Source: an uncultured Oscillospiraceae bacterium
GTDB taxonomy: Bacteria > Bacillota > Clostridia > Oscillospirales > Oscillospiraceae
Length of the DNA: 36,739 nt
Reading direction: 5' to 3'
Assembly: GCA_900759385.1 (NCBI GenBank)
Contig: CAAEUZ010000010.1
Location: 1 to 36,739, forward strand
Shown in pieces: positions 15,369 to 23,620 of the stretch (its first letter is position 1; each line of letters starts with the position of its first letter). A program made the translations under genes and the position numbers. Under the pieces are notes generated by a model. That model was not told where the DNA came from, did no database searches, and was given only the letters and a program-made list of their open reading frames with translations.

Positions 15369-15911
15369 TTATTTCCCCAGCGTTATGCACTTGCCTATCA
15401 CTTCGCCGGTGCGGAGGTATTCGTAGGTCGGCATCTCAAAGAGCACGGGCTTGAGCTTGCCGTAGTCAATTTTGCCGTCGATGTTCAGCACGTCCTCGTC
15501 GGCATAGGTGTTGTCTATGGTGCAGATGAAGCTCTCGAAGCCGGGCGTCTCGTAGATGTCCTCCACGCTGCACTCCATAACGACCGGGGACTGGGACACC
15601 ATCGGCGTGCCGCTCTCGCTGACCGTGAGGTCAAAAAGACAGCTTTTGTCCTCTTTCGCACCACTGACGCAGCCGGCGCGGTCGGCGAGAGGCAGAAAGT
15701 CCTCGGTGACGATGTTTATTGAGAGCTTCTTCGTCTCTTTGATGCCCCTGTTCGTGTAGTGCGGCCTGGCGAGGCTGACCATTACGTGGTCGTGGCCTAT
15801 GATGCCGACATGCCCGGCGATGAGCCAGTTGGGCTTGCCGTCCACCATCGCGCCGATGACGACGAGCGGGGTGGGATAGAGCGCGAGCGCGTTTCCGATG
15901 TTCTTTTTCAC
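15369..15911 (-). CDS. Flavin-reductase-like / flavoredoxin-type protein
   Basis: A 180-residue protein of the flavin reductase-like (FMN-binding split barrel) family: ALALYPTPLVVIGAMVDGKPN at the N-terminus, HTNRGIKE-type loop (YTNRGIKETKK), and NIVTEDFLPLADRAG. Such proteins bind FMN and act in electron transfer in anaerobes. The start is GTG at 15911 with AGGAGG upstream; the longer frame to 16106 would overlap the permease extensively. It overlaps the permease stop by 4 nt, so it is the last gene of this operon. Confidence 0.85.
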   Translation of the reverse strand: MKKNIGNALALYPTPLVVIGAMVDGKPNWLIAGHVGIIGHDHVMVSLARPHYTNRGIKETKKLSINIVTEDFLPLADRAGCVSGAKEDKSCLFDLTVSESGTPMVSQSPVVMECSVEDIYETPGFESFICTIDNTYADEDVLNIDGKIDYGKLKPVLFEMPTYEYLRTGEVIGKCITLGK

Positions 15912-16825
15912 GGTGTTACCTCCTGGAAGATAAGGTTGGTTATGAGCCCCGTTGCGAGGGCAAAAAGTATGATATACGCTATGTAAACTGCAAAGTTCCG
16001 CGCGCCGAGCACTATTTTCAGCGCGCCGAGGTTGGTAATCTTCGTCGCGGGGCCGGCTATCATGAAGGCCGCGGCCGCGCCGAGGCTCATACCGTCGCAG
16101 AGCCACTGCTGCAGCAGCGGTATCGTCCCGCCGCCGCAGGCGTAGAGCGGCACGCCTATCGTCGCCGCCATGAGCACTCCGAAGCCCTCGTTTCCGGCAA
16201 AGAGCGAGGCGAAGGCGTCAGACGGCACACAGCGCTGAAAGAGCGCCGAGAGAAGCACGCCGAGCAGGAACATCGGTCCCGTGGCCTTCCCGTTGCGGGC
16301 GAGGTTCTTCAGATAGCGCAGAGCCATATTTGGGTCGGTGTCGCGGTTCGCCGCCTCGCCGTTGAAGCGCTCGAAGCGGAAAAACGCGCGTCCCCGGCAG
16401 CAAAAGCGCACCAGCAGCCCGGCAATAATCCCGCAGAGCACGCAGGACACTACACGCACCGCCAGCACGGCGGGGCCGAGCGCGGCGCTGTAGGCAATCA
16501 GCTGGGGGTTGAGCAGTATGGAGCTCATCATGAAGGCAGCAAGCAGCTCGTCGCGCACGCCGCCGCGGGAAAAGCCCGCGGCGATGGGTATGGTGCCGTA
16601 CATGCACAGCGGCGAGCATATGCCCAGCAGCGCGGCGGGGACAATGGCGAGCGTCCCAGCACGCGACGCACCCAGCCGCTCAAAGGCGGCGTTTATCCTG
16701 CCCTTGGCGAAGACGCTTACCGCCGAGCCTATCAGCATGCCCAGCACCCACCAGAGGGCTATCTGCTCAAGCTGGACGCTGAAGTAGTACCAGAGATAGA
16801 TAAACTCCCGGCGCAGTACGTCCAT
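15908..16825 (-). CDS. Membrane permease, YraQ/ArsP_1 (PF03773)-type
   Basis: A 305-residue integral membrane protein with about 8 hydrophobic helices in two halves. Signature loops are AALLGICSPLCMYGTIPIA (about 66-84) and the matching ATIGVPLYACGGGTIPLL in the second half, as in the permease family that includes organoarsenical exporter ArsP. The first loop has CSPLC rather than the CSCSS found in the second permease of this window, so the substrate may differ. Its position in a flavoprotein operon suggests export or import of a thiol-reactive or metal species; this is inference. The start codon overlaps the stop of the DUF362 gene. Confidence 0.8.
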   Translation of the reverse strand: MDVLRREFIYLWYYFSVQLEQIALWWVLGMLIGSAVSVFAKGRINAAFERLGASRAGTLAIVPAALLGICSPLCMYGTIPIAAGFSRGGVRDELLAAFMMSSILLNPQLIAYSAALGPAVLAVRVVSCVLCGIIAGLLVRFCCRGRAFFRFERFNGEAANRDTDPNMALRYLKNLARNGKATGPMFLLGVLLSALFQRCVPSDAFASLFAGNEGFGVLMAATIGVPLYACGGGTIPLLQQWLCDGMSLGAAAAFMIAGPATKITNLGALKIVLGARNFAVYIAYIILFALATGLITNLIFQEVTP

Positions 16826-17842
16826 CAGTCTATGCTCACGAGCTCGTACGTCCTGCTGCCGAGGCCTATCGCCTCCGCGTGCTCAAGGGTGTGCAGGCCG
16901 TTGCGGCTCTCTATGCGGTTTATGAGGCTCACTCCGTCCTCCGCGGCGTAGACGAGGTCGATGCAGGCCTGGTCGAGCGCCACGGGGTCGAAGCTCGCGA
17001 GTATGCCGATGTCGTGCATGTCCGGCTCAGCGGGGCTGGAGTCGCAGTCGCAGTCCACGGAGAGGCGGTTCATGACGTTGATGTAGAGTATGTTCCCGTC
17101 GAGCGCGTCAACCACGCTCTTGCCCGCCTCGGCCCTCCAGGAAAGCGTCCTGGTCGGCGCCCCACATGCTGCCGCCGCGCCCGCCGGTGTGGATGTGCGA
17201 CTTGCCCTCCGCGCTGGCGATGCCGATGGAGATGTTCTTAATCGCGCCGCCGTAGCCCGCCATCGCGTGGCCCTTGAAGTGCGAGAGCACGACGAAGTAG
17301 TCGTAATTTGCGAAGTGCGAGCCGACGTAGTTCTCGGTGAGGTTCGTCCCGCCGGTCACGGGCAGGGTCATGGAGCCGTCCTCGTCCATGATGTCCACAT
17401 CTGCGAGCGCGGTGTAGCCGTGATCCTCAGCCACCTGGTAGTGCATGGCCGTGTTGGTGCGCGAGCCGCCGTAGGCGGTGTTGCACTCGACTATCGTCGG
17501 GTCGTCGAAGCTCTGCACCAGTTCGCCTATCAGCTCGGGGCGCAGGTAGTTGCTGCCCGGCTCACCGGTGGAGAGCTTTACGGCTATGCGCCCCGATGGG
17601 GCCGCATTCAGCGCTTCGTACACGGCGACGAGGCCGTCTGCGCTGATGTCCGTGGTCATGTAGACGACCGGGGCAGCGCTTGTGCTCTCCGGCGCGGCGG
17701 ACGCGGACGCTGTGGGCGTCGGGGACGGCGTTGAAACGGCGCTGTCCGGCGTTGCGGCCGGCGACGGCGAAGTACCTCCGCAGGCTGAGAATGTGCCCAG
17801 CAGCATGGCCGAGGCGAGCAGGGCGGACAGTCTTTTCTTCAT
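16825..17842 (-). pseudogene. DUF362 lipoprotein gene with a one-base frameshift
   Basis: Two frames make one gene. The upstream part (17842 to 17108) starts MKKRLSALLASAMLLGTFSACGG, a lipoprotein signal with lipobox FSAC. A Pro/Ser/Thr linker follows, then a DUF362 domain with VVLSHFKGHAMAGYGGAIKN and HTGGRGG. The downstream part (to 16825) continues the domain with NILYINVMNRLSVDCDCD and FDPVALDQACIDLVY. Removing one G from the GGG at 17133-17135 (minus strand) joins them as LEAEAGKSVVDALDG. It could be a real knock-out, a rare recoding event, or an assembly error. DUF362 proteins often accompany Fe-S redox systems. Confidence 0.85.
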
Positions 17843-17845
17843 GGT

Positions 17846-18514
17846 TCAAGCCTCCTTCAGCTTGCGCTTGCCGCCGTATTTTCGCAGCAGCCTTGAGATA
17901 TGGTGGGATGCGAAGATGAAAAGCCCCATCATCGTAAGGTAGTCTATATAAAAGAGCGTTATGGGCTCCGAGAAGTCCAGAAATGCGAACTCCACGCGCA
18001 GGAACATGTAGTCCAGAAGGCTCCTGTCGATGAACTCGTACAGGCCGTAGCAGGCGACGAGCGCGCCGAGAGAATTCCACACGCGGGGATGTATCAGCTT
18101 CAGCCGCGAGGTGACCATACCCCAGTGCAGGCCGAGGTGCAGCGCCATGAGCACAAAGCTCCAGTGCGAGGCCGCGAGGTGGGCCAGCCGCGCAAAGGAC
18201 GCGCCGAAGTCTATGCCGAGAAAGCCGAACACATGGTTCGAGAGCATGATGCCGCTGACCATCAGGAAGAGCATAGCGCCGAGCAGCAGGACGTTCACAG
18301 CGAGCTGAAACACGCGGTATGGCGTATACCGGCCCCGGAACGCGGCTTTGTACCACCCGGCGTTGAGCGCGTGGTGGGCGATGAACAGAGCGAACATGCC
18401 TGCGCCGACCCACTCGTGCGCCGTCTCGGCGTAGAGCTGGTAGCCCATCTGGAAGAGCAGCCCCAGCGTCATGAGCGCGTCTAGCGCCGCCTTAATACGC
18501 CGTTTTGCCGCCAT
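17846..18514 (-). CDS. DUF4405-type membrane protein (cytochrome-b-like helices)
   Basis: A 222-residue membrane protein with six hydrophobic stretches. Histidines lie in or near the helices: HEWVGAGMFALFIAHHALN, ASHWSFVLMALHLGLHWGM, and FASHHISRLL at the end. This is the DUF4405 pattern, which resembles heme-binding cytochrome b561-like bundles. It probably passes electrons across the membrane to the lipoprotein flavodoxins. The ATG at 18514 overlaps the flavodoxin stop as TGATG; three nt separate it from the DUF362 start. One operon. Confidence 0.82.
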   Translation of the reverse strand: MAAKRRIKAALDALMTLGLLFQMGYQLYAETAHEWVGAGMFALFIAHHALNAGWYKAAFRGRYTPYRVFQLAVNVLLLGAMLFLMVSGIMLSNHVFGFLGIDFGASFARLAHLAASHWSFVLMALHLGLHWGMVTSRLKLIHPRVWNSLGALVACYGLYEFIDRSLLDYMFLRVEFAFLDFSEPITLFYIDYLTMMGLFIFASHHISRLLRKYGGKRKLKEA

Positions 18515-19158
18515 CAGGCAAGACCCAGCCCGGCGAGCCACGCGGATACGTCGGCCTGAGCACCGTCAAGGCTGCCTGCGCGCACGGTGAAGCCCTCGAG
18601 TATATTTGCGCTCGGGGCGCTTTCGGCGATTCCGTCCAGGCTCCTGCCGAAGCCGCCGCTGGAGCTGGTGTTGAAGGGCACCAGAGTCTTGCCCGTCCAG
18701 TCGTAGCTCTCGAGGAAGGTGTACACCGCCATGGGAGCATCGCTCCACCAGTTGGGGTAGCCGACGAATACGACGTCGTAGCCGTCCCAGTTGTCCACCG
18801 CATCTGCGAGCGCGGGGCGCGCGCCGCTGCTCTGCTCGTCGCGGGCGATGTCCAGCAGAGCGTCGTAGTCCTCTGTGTAGGCTTCTGCGGGCGCTATCTC
18901 AAAGAGTTCGCCGCCGGTTTCGGACTGTATCATCCCGGCCAGCGCTTCGGTGTTGCCCGACCAGGAGAAATAAGCGATGAGGATGCTGCTTGCCCCGGCT
19001 GTTTCGGGCGCCTCCGTCGCTGTGACCTCTTCCGTCACGTTTGGCGTCGCGGCCGGCGTTGCCGCCGGTTCGGGCGTCGCGGCGCTCTGCGCGTCCCCGC
19101 AGGCCGCGAGTGTGAAAACGATGAGCGCGGCGAGGGCGAGCGTGAGTATACGTTTCAT
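18514..19158 (-). CDS. Exported lipoprotein flavodoxin
   Basis: A 214-residue protein. It has a lipoprotein signal (LALAALIVFTLAAC), a Thr/Pro/Ala linker to about residue 50, then a flavodoxin fold. FMN phosphate loop: YFSWSGNTEALA. Later motifs are VFVGYPNWWSDAPMAVYTFLE and the NTSSSGGFG loop. It carries FMN and acts outside the membrane as a tethered electron carrier. The start ATG 19158 fits the signal peptide and has GGAGAG upstream; an ATG at 19173 adds MERRN. It is a paralogue of the next gene. Confidence 0.9.
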   Translation of the reverse strand: MKRILTLALAALIVFTLAACGDAQSAATPEPAATPAATPNVTEEVTATEAPETAGASSILIAYFSWSGNTEALAGMIQSETGGELFEIAPAEAYTEDYDALLDIARDEQSSGARPALADAVDNWDGYDVVFVGYPNWWSDAPMAVYTFLESYDWTGKTLVPFNTSSSGGFGRSLDGIAESAPSANILEGFTVRAGSLDGAQADVSAWLAGLGLA

Positions 19159-19188
19159 GTTTCTTCTCTCCATATCCTTCAGTTGTGG

Positions 19189-20250
19189 TTATTCAACCGC
19201 TTCCACGTTTATCTCGCCGGAAAAGCCGCTCACCAGCTCGCCGCCGGAGACGATGCGCCCCAGCTCGTAGAGCGAGGGATTGCCGCTGTACTCATCGTAG
19301 AACAGCACCACGTCGCCCCAGGGCGCGTAATACGCCAGCGTCCCGGCCCCGCCGGAGGCCAGCGGAGTATCCGAGGTGTCCAGCGCATCCGGAGGGTAGA
19401 ACACCTTCTCGTTGGTGCTGAAGTCCTCAACGGGCAGCGTGAGCGGCAGCTGTGCATACAGCGCGTCCGCCGCCGCGCTGTCGTTCAGCTCATAGACGGC
19501 CTCGGCGCCGTCACATGTCACGCGGATCTGCCTTGTCTCCGGCTGCACCGGGTTCATGTAGCCCAATTCTTCAATCCAGGCCTTTATCTCGCTTTCACTC
19601 ATTGCAGCGTCCTCCTCATAGCAGTCGAAAATGTTGTCGCTTATCTGCGCCGTGGGTATGGCCTCGCCTATTATTTCCACGCTGCGGGCCAGTCCTCCAG
19701 TGCCGTGCGAGCAGAACAGGTACACCTGCTTGGCGCTGAAGTCCTGGCTCTCCAGGAAGCTCAGCAGCGCCATCGGTACGCCGTACCACCAGTTGGGGTA
19801 GCCCAGAAATATGGTGTAGTAACCGTCCAGACTGCCCAGGTTTTCAGCCAGCTCCGGCCTCGCGTCCTCGCCGCGCTCCGAGTTTGCCCGCGCGAGGCAC
19901 TCGTCCCAATCGCTAGGGTACGGCTCGGTCACGCGGATACTGAACAAATCCCCGCCTGTGGCCTCCTGTACCCAGCCGGCGAGCTGCTGCACGTTCCCGG
20001 GCGGCACCACGCTCGGCGAGGCCACGGCGTCCACGTCCTCGGCCAGTATGGCGTTGTCAGCCCATGAGAAGTACGCGACGAGGATGTTTGACTCACCCTC
20101 GGGCAGTGCCGTCGCCGCGGCCACTTCCGTCTCGTTTGGGGTCGCGTCCGGCGTAACTGTCGGCGTCGGCACCGCGGCCTGCATATCCCCGCAGGCCGTG
20201 AGCGACAGCAGCACGGCACAGGCAATAAACAGCAGTAATGTGCGTTTCAT
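19189..20250 (-). CDS. Lipoprotein flavodoxin fused to a cyclophilin-like domain
   Basis: A 353-residue protein. Lipobox SLTAC near residue 20, a Pro/Thr linker, and a flavodoxin domain (about 55-235) with VAYFSWADNA, FLGYPNWWYGVPMALLSFLE and CSHGTGGLARS. Then comes a cyclophilin-like domain (about 240-353) with ELNDSAAADALYAQLPL, YAPWGDVVLFYDEY and YELGRIVSGGELV. Such fusions are known in anaerobic Firmicutes. The FMN loop has WADNAILAED where the paralogue has WSGNTEALA, so FMN binding may be altered. First gene of the - strand operon, with a promoter at 20307-20335. Confidence 0.9.
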   Translation of the reverse strand: MKRTLLLFIACAVLLSLTACGDMQAAVPTPTVTPDATPNETEVAAATALPEGESNILVAYFSWADNAILAEDVDAVASPSVVPPGNVQQLAGWVQEATGGDLFSIRVTEPYPSDWDECLARANSERGEDARPELAENLGSLDGYYTIFLGYPNWWYGVPMALLSFLESQDFSAKQVYLFCSHGTGGLARSVEIIGEAIPTAQISDNIFDCYEEDAAMSESEIKAWIEELGYMNPVQPETRQIRVTCDGAEAVYELNDSAAADALYAQLPLTLPVEDFSTNEKVFYPPDALDTSDTPLASGGAGTLAYYAPWGDVVLFYDEYSGNPSLYELGRIVSGGELVSGFSGEINVEAVE

Positions 20251-20306
20251 GTTTCACTTCCTTACATATTTTGCTTGCAGATATGTCCCATATCCTGACG
20301 CAAAAC

Positions 20307-20335
20307 ATTATAGCGCTGCCGGGTGATTACGTAAA
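20307..20335 (-). promoter_or_regulatory. Promoter of the flavodoxin operon
   Basis: Read on the - strand: TTTACG, a 17-bp spacer, then a perfect TATAAT (20312 to 20307). The start codon at 20250 is about 57 nt downstream and preceded by GTAAGGAAGTG. It would drive the six-gene run down to 15369. Confidence 0.65.
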
Positions 20336-20660
20336 ATGCTTATATTTTATCGCTTATCATACGCAAAAACTATAATTAGGCCGGGCAGCCTGAAAATTCC
20401 TGCTCAAATAACTCGCGCATTGACCGGCTGAAGCGCCGGCCGGACCGCACGGACACAAGATGGCCCGGATGCCTTTGCATCCGGGCCATGCGCGCACATA
20501 TATGAGAATAATATATTGAAGTATCCCGCGGCGCAGGTCTGCACTGGATGGCTCGTGTAGAAGCTGCCTCGCTTGCCTGGGAATTCAGGACTTTCCGGCG
20601 CATTCCCAGCCGATTTGCACCACACTTACACCAAAATCAACCACATGGAGCCCTGACAAC
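20336..20660. other. Non-coding boundary region with a strong hairpin
   Basis: No gene can be supported here. The 5' 60 bp are AT-rich. A perfect 13-bp inverted repeat with a 4-nt loop (20460-20489, core GGCCCGGATGC) lacks a T run. The sequence from about 20540 to 20650 resembles the decayed 3' end of a coding gene but I cannot name it. A - strand frame ending near 20376 (RSMRELFEQEFSGCPA) could be the tail of a lost gene. This is the likely left edge of the arsenic cassette. Confidence 0.4.
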
Positions 20661-20705
20661 AAGTCCCAGGTCGGGCCGGTACTGCCGGTCTGACCTGGGG
20701 CTTTT
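20661..20705. terminator. Terminator downstream of the ars operon
   Basis: CCCAGGTC (20665-20672) and GACCTGGG (20692-20699) form the main stem, with an inner GCCGG/CCGGC pairing. A TTTT run follows on the + strand, and CTTGTTGT follows on the - strand. It starts 11 nt beyond the arsC stop, so it probably ends the ars transcript. Confidence 0.75.
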
Positions 20706-20715
20706 CTGCGTTGCG

Positions 20716-21123
20716 CTATATCATATTTTGTATTCTGCCTTTTAAGTCTAAAATGTTCCGGTGAATCGCCTGAATGGTTTCTGCAAACACGTCATCACCG
20801 TGTCCTGTCGGATCGTCAAGCCCCCAATCCTCCCGGTGCTTGCAGGGCAGGTAGGGGCAGGCCACATTGCACCCCATTGTTATGACAATATCTACGGGCG
20901 GAAGTTCGTTCAGCAATTTGCTATATTGCGTCTGCTCCATGTCAATGCCATAGAGTTGTTTTATCAGCCGAACTGCGTCCTGGTTGATTTGCGGCACAGT
21001 CTCCGTGCCAGCGGAGTAACTTTCAAATACATCGGAGGCCAGATACGTTCCGAGTGCCTCGGCGATTTGGCTCCGGCAGGAATTGTGGACGCAGATAAAC
21101 GCCACCTTGGGTTTTTGACCCAT
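20716..21123 (-). CDS. arsC: Arsenate reductase, low-MW phosphatase fold
   Basis: A 135-residue protein. The phosphatase loop C11-VHNSC-R17 (CX5R) holds arsenate. The later cysteines in MGCNVACPYLPC are the redox relay of thioredoxin-coupled ArsC, and DWGLDDPTG is the conserved acid loop. It reduces arsenate to arsenite for export. The preceding gene encodes a thioredoxin-like protein that may recycle it. Last gene of the ars operon, 3 nt after the preceding stop. Confidence 0.95.
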   Translation of the reverse strand: MGQKPKVAFICVHNSCRSQIAEALGTYLASDVFESYSAGTETVPQINQDAVRLIKQLYGIDMEQTQYSKLLNELPPVDIVITMGCNVACPYLPCKHREDWGLDDPTGHGDDVFAETIQAIHRNILDLKGRIQNMI

Positions 21124-21126
21124 ACG

Positions 21127-21468
21127 TCATCCCCTGACCTTCTGAATGAGGGCTTTTACCTCATCTTTGTTTAAAACCTTACCATAGGACACGACCTTGC
21201 CATCTACCACAAGGGCAGGGGTGGTCATCACGCCATAGGCGGCGATCTGCGAGAAGTCTGTTACATGGTCTATGGTCGTGTCCATATTCAGTTCCGCGAG
21301 CGCCGCTTTGGTGGCATCTTCCAACGCATGACACTTCGCGCAGCCAGCCCCCAGCACTTTGACCCCGGCAGTTGTTTTTGCGGCTTCTGCCTGCGCCATC
21401 TTTTCAGGTGTGCAACTATCGCCACAGCAACAACTTTTTTCCTCTTTCTTCTTACCAAACAATCCCAT
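21127..21468 (-). CDS. Small thioredoxin-like redox protein with Cys-rich N-terminus
   Basis: A 113-residue protein. The N-terminal extension has KSCCCGDSC (about 11-19), possibly metal- or arsenite-binding. Then a thioredoxin/glutaredoxin-like fold of the MTH895/TM0996 type begins at GVKVLGAGCAKCHALE with active site C-A-K-C, followed by the cis-Pro in VMTTPALVVDGKV. It is usual between an ArsP-type permease and arsC in Firmicutes, where it likely reduces ArsC or passes arsenic to the permease. Confidence 0.88.
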   Translation of the reverse strand: MGLFGKKKEEKSCCCGDSCTPEKMAQAEAAKTTAGVKVLGAGCAKCHALEDATKAALAELNMDTTIDHVTDFSQIAAYGVMTTPALVVDGKVVSYGKVLNKDEVKALIQKVRG

Positions 21469-21487
21469 TGTGAATGACCTCCTTAAA

Positions 21488-22489
21488 TTAAATCAAAATG
21501 AATTGAAACGCATTGAACAGATAGCCGACCAAAATAATGCCAACCGCACAAACGCCAATGAACAGCGCCAGCAGTTTGGGTTTCACAGCCTTGCGGAGCA
21601 TGATAAGGGACGGCAGGGACAAGGTAGTGACGGCCATCATAAAGGATAGCACAGTGCCAAGTTGCGCCCCCTTGGAAAGTAAAGCCTCTGCAACAGGAAT
21701 GGTGCCAAAAATATCTGCGTACATGGGAATGCCAACGATAGTTGCGAGGATCACGCCAAAAGGATTGTTGCTGCCGAGTACGGTTTCAATCCAACTTTCT
21801 GGTATCCAGTTGTGGATCAGTGCGCCGATCCCGACACCAACCAGAATATAGGGGAACACTTTCTTGAAGGTGCCCAGCATTTGTTCCTTTGCATAGGTGA
21901 GCCTTTCCCGGATCGTCAGGTCAGGAGACTCAATATCAACGCTGCCAGCCGAAAGCACAAAACTTTCAACGTACTTTTCCATATGCAGTTTCTCGATCAT
22001 GGTGCCGCCGATCACCGCGATCACAAGCCCAAGGATCACATAGACGATCGCCACTTTTGCACCGAAAATGCTCATTAACAAGACAAGACTTCCTAAATCG
22101 ACCATCGGTGATGAAATCAAAAAGGAGAACGTCATACCCAAGGGAAGTCCCGCACTGGTAAAACCGATGAACAGCGGGATAGAGGAACAGGAGCAAAAGG
22201 GGGTCACTGTTCCCAGCAGAGCGGAGATGATGTTCGCCCAGATCCCATGAAAACGACCTAAAATGCGCTTACTTCGCTCTGGCGGAAAATAACTTTGAAT
22301 ATAGGAGATTGCAAAAATCAATACGCAGAGCAGCACCGTGATTTTCAAGACATCGTAGATAAAAAACTGGACGCTGCCGCCAATGCGCCCATTTACATCC
22401 AAGCCCAGTGCCGACAGCCCTATGCCGAGAAGTTCGTTCAGCCATTTCATGCCAAGTACCTGATCTTGGATAAAGTCCCATACGCCCAT
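21488..22489 (-). CDS. Arsenic-associated permease (ArsP/YraQ family)
   Basis: A 333-residue membrane protein with about 8-9 helices. The signature TVTPFCSCSSIPLFIGFTSAG (about 105-125) has the CSCSS cysteines typical of this permease family. The second half repeats the fold with TIVGIPMYADIFGTIPVAEALLSKGA. The family exports organic or inorganic trivalent arsenic. It is the second gene after arsR. There is no classical ArsB or Acr3 in the window, so this is the only apparent arsenic exporter here. Confidence 0.85.
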   Translation of the reverse strand: MGVWDFIQDQVLGMKWLNELLGIGLSALGLDVNGRIGGSVQFFIYDVLKITVLLCVLIFAISYIQSYFPPERSKRILGRFHGIWANIISALLGTVTPFCSCSSIPLFIGFTSAGLPLGMTFSFLISSPMVDLGSLVLLMSIFGAKVAIVYVILGLVIAVIGGTMIEKLHMEKYVESFVLSAGSVDIESPDLTIRERLTYAKEQMLGTFKKVFPYILVGVGIGALIHNWIPESWIETVLGSNNPFGVILATIVGIPMYADIFGTIPVAEALLSKGAQLGTVLSFMMAVTTLSLPSLIMLRKAVKPKLLALFIGVCAVGIILVGYLFNAFQFILI

Positions 22490-22553
22490 ACAAAAACCTC
22501 ACTTTCCATTTCATGGACAACATTTCAAAACTTTTTGATGTATTGTGCCGAAG

Positions 22554-22582
22554 GAAACGCCATCTAAATTAGATGGCGTTTC
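22554..22582 (-). promoter_or_regulatory. Intercistronic hairpin between arsR and the permease
   Basis: GAAACGCCATCTA and its exact complement form a 13-bp stem with a 3-nt loop, starting at the arsR stop codon. There is no clear T run after it on the - strand. It may partly end transcription or stabilise the arsR mRNA, setting the regulator-to-permease ratio. Confidence 0.6.
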
Positions 22583-22896
22583 TATCCACAACGGGGACAG
22601 GTGCTCTCTTGTTCTACATCTGGAGTTGTCAATTTTTTCAGCAGTTCGATTGCATAGTCCCTACCTGAAGAACTCAGTCGGTAGTGCGTCCATTTGCCCT
22701 CTTGACGACTGACGACAATGCCGGAATCGCAGAGGATTTTCATATGGTAAGAGAGGCCGGACTGCGTTAAATCCAACGGCTCTTGCAGGACACAAGCACA
22801 CTTTTCACCGCTCCTTAACTGTTCCAGGATTGCAAGCCGCTTCGGATCGCAGAGAGCCTTGAATACCTTTGCCTGTTCCTGATACGCTGTCCCCAT
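22582..22896 (-). CDS. arsR: ArsR-family arsenic-responsive repressor
   Basis: A 104-residue winged-helix repressor. FKALCDPKRLAILEQL is the classic ArsR start, C33 and C35 in EKCACVL are the arsenite ligands, and LTQSGLSYHMKIL is the recognition helix. The tail adds CPRC, a possible third and fourth ligand. It should leave DNA when arsenite binds. The ATG at 22896 has AGGTGAG upstream; an operator sits just before it. Confidence 0.95.
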   Translation of the reverse strand: MGTAYQEQAKVFKALCDPKRLAILEQLRSGEKCACVLQEPLDLTQSGLSYHMKILCDSGIVVSRQEGKWTHYRLSSSGRDYAIELLKKLTTPDVEQESTCPRCG

Positions 22897-22909
22897 GTTC
22901 TCACCTCAC

Positions 22910-22925
22910 ATCAAATAATTTTGAT
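22910..22925. promoter_or_regulatory. Putative ArsR operator
   Basis: ATCAAATAATTTTGAT has 6-bp arms ATCAAA and TTTGAT around a 4-bp centre. It lies between the ars -10 box and the arsR start codon, where a bound repressor would block transcription. The arms match the ATCAAA-type half-sites known for ArsR operators in Firmicutes. Confidence 0.75.
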
Positions 22926-22931
22926 ATGTTC

Positions 22932-22960
22932 AGTATATACACAAGATAGTGATTTGTCAA
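22932..22960 (-). promoter_or_regulatory. Promoter of the ars operon
   Basis: On the - strand: TTGACA (22960-22955), a 17-bp spacer, and TATACT (22937-22932), nearly consensus. The -35 box overlaps the apparent first codons of the divergent gntR frame, which shows that this part of that frame is really ars-cassette DNA. Confidence 0.88.
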
Positions 22961-23620
22961 CAGGTATTTCCCGCATCAATCCCCAAGTTGCGATATATGA
23001 TACTCTCCGGGGAGCTGGCAATAGGGGAAAAGCTGCCGACGGAGCAGGAACTTGCAGAGGAGCTGAGGATAAGCAAGAGCGCCGTGCATCAGGGGATCAA
23101 GCGTCTGGAACGGCAGGGGTTTCTGCGTATTGTCCCTCGCCACGGAGTGTTTGTGGCCAACTACCCGGAAACAGGCAATCTTGACACGCTGGTCGCCCTG
23201 CTAAAGCGCAACGGGAACAAACTGGACCGCAAGACCGTGGTCTCTGTCCTGCAGTTCAGGGAAGCGAACGAGGGCATGGCGGTCAGGATGCTGGCGGCAA
23301 ACCACACGACAGGTCACATACTTAGGCTCAGAATGTATATTGACGACATTAAAAAAGCCGCAGCGAAGAATCCCGCGGCGACACCGGCAGAGCAGGCCGA
23401 GCTGCTGTTCAGCTACCACCTGTACATTGGGCTGCAATCCGGCAATAACGTCATACCCATGGTCATGAACGCCTTCCACGATGTAAGCGCGGTGTTTTGG
23501 CGCACCTGGGTTGCCAACATGGGGGTGGATAAAGCGGTGGATTTCCTCGAGCGCTTCACAGCGCGCATCGCTGCCGGCGACGGCGATGGCGCCATGGAGC
23601 TGTACCGGAAAAGCGCGTAG
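22949..23620 (+). CDS. GntR/FadR-type regulator, probably truncated at its 5' end
   Basis: A 223-residue frame. A GntR winged helix runs from RYMILSGELAIGEKLPTEQELAEELRISKSAVHQGIKRLE, with the wing FLRIVPRHGVFVANY. A helical FadR-type ligand domain (about 75-215) follows, with QFREANEGMAVRMLA and LLFSYHLYIGLQSGN. The first 15 residues do not look like a GntR start, have no ribosome site, and include the ars -35 box. The ars cassette therefore seems to have replaced the true promoter and first codons. It is probably silent unless read from an unseen start. Any former target operon is unknown. Confidence 0.8.
   Translation: MICQQVFPASIPKLRYMILSGELAIGEKLPTEQELAEELRISKSAVHQGIKRLERQGFLRIVPRHGVFVANYPETGNLDTLVALLKRNGNKLDRKTVVSVLQFREANEGMAVRMLAANHTTGHILRLRMYIDDIKKAAAKNPAATPAEQAELLFSYHLYIGLQSGNNVIPMVMNAFHDVSAVFWRTWVANMGVDKAVDFLERFTARIAAGDGDGAMELYRKSA

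Noticed and set aside
18505..20067. A 520-codon + strand frame across the flavodoxin operon
   Set aside because: Antisense to three well-supported genes and lacking any domain.
20540..20650. A possible tRNA or integrase end left of the ars cassette
   Set aside because: No cloverleaf can be folded and no recombinase motif is present; only a vague coding-like look remains.
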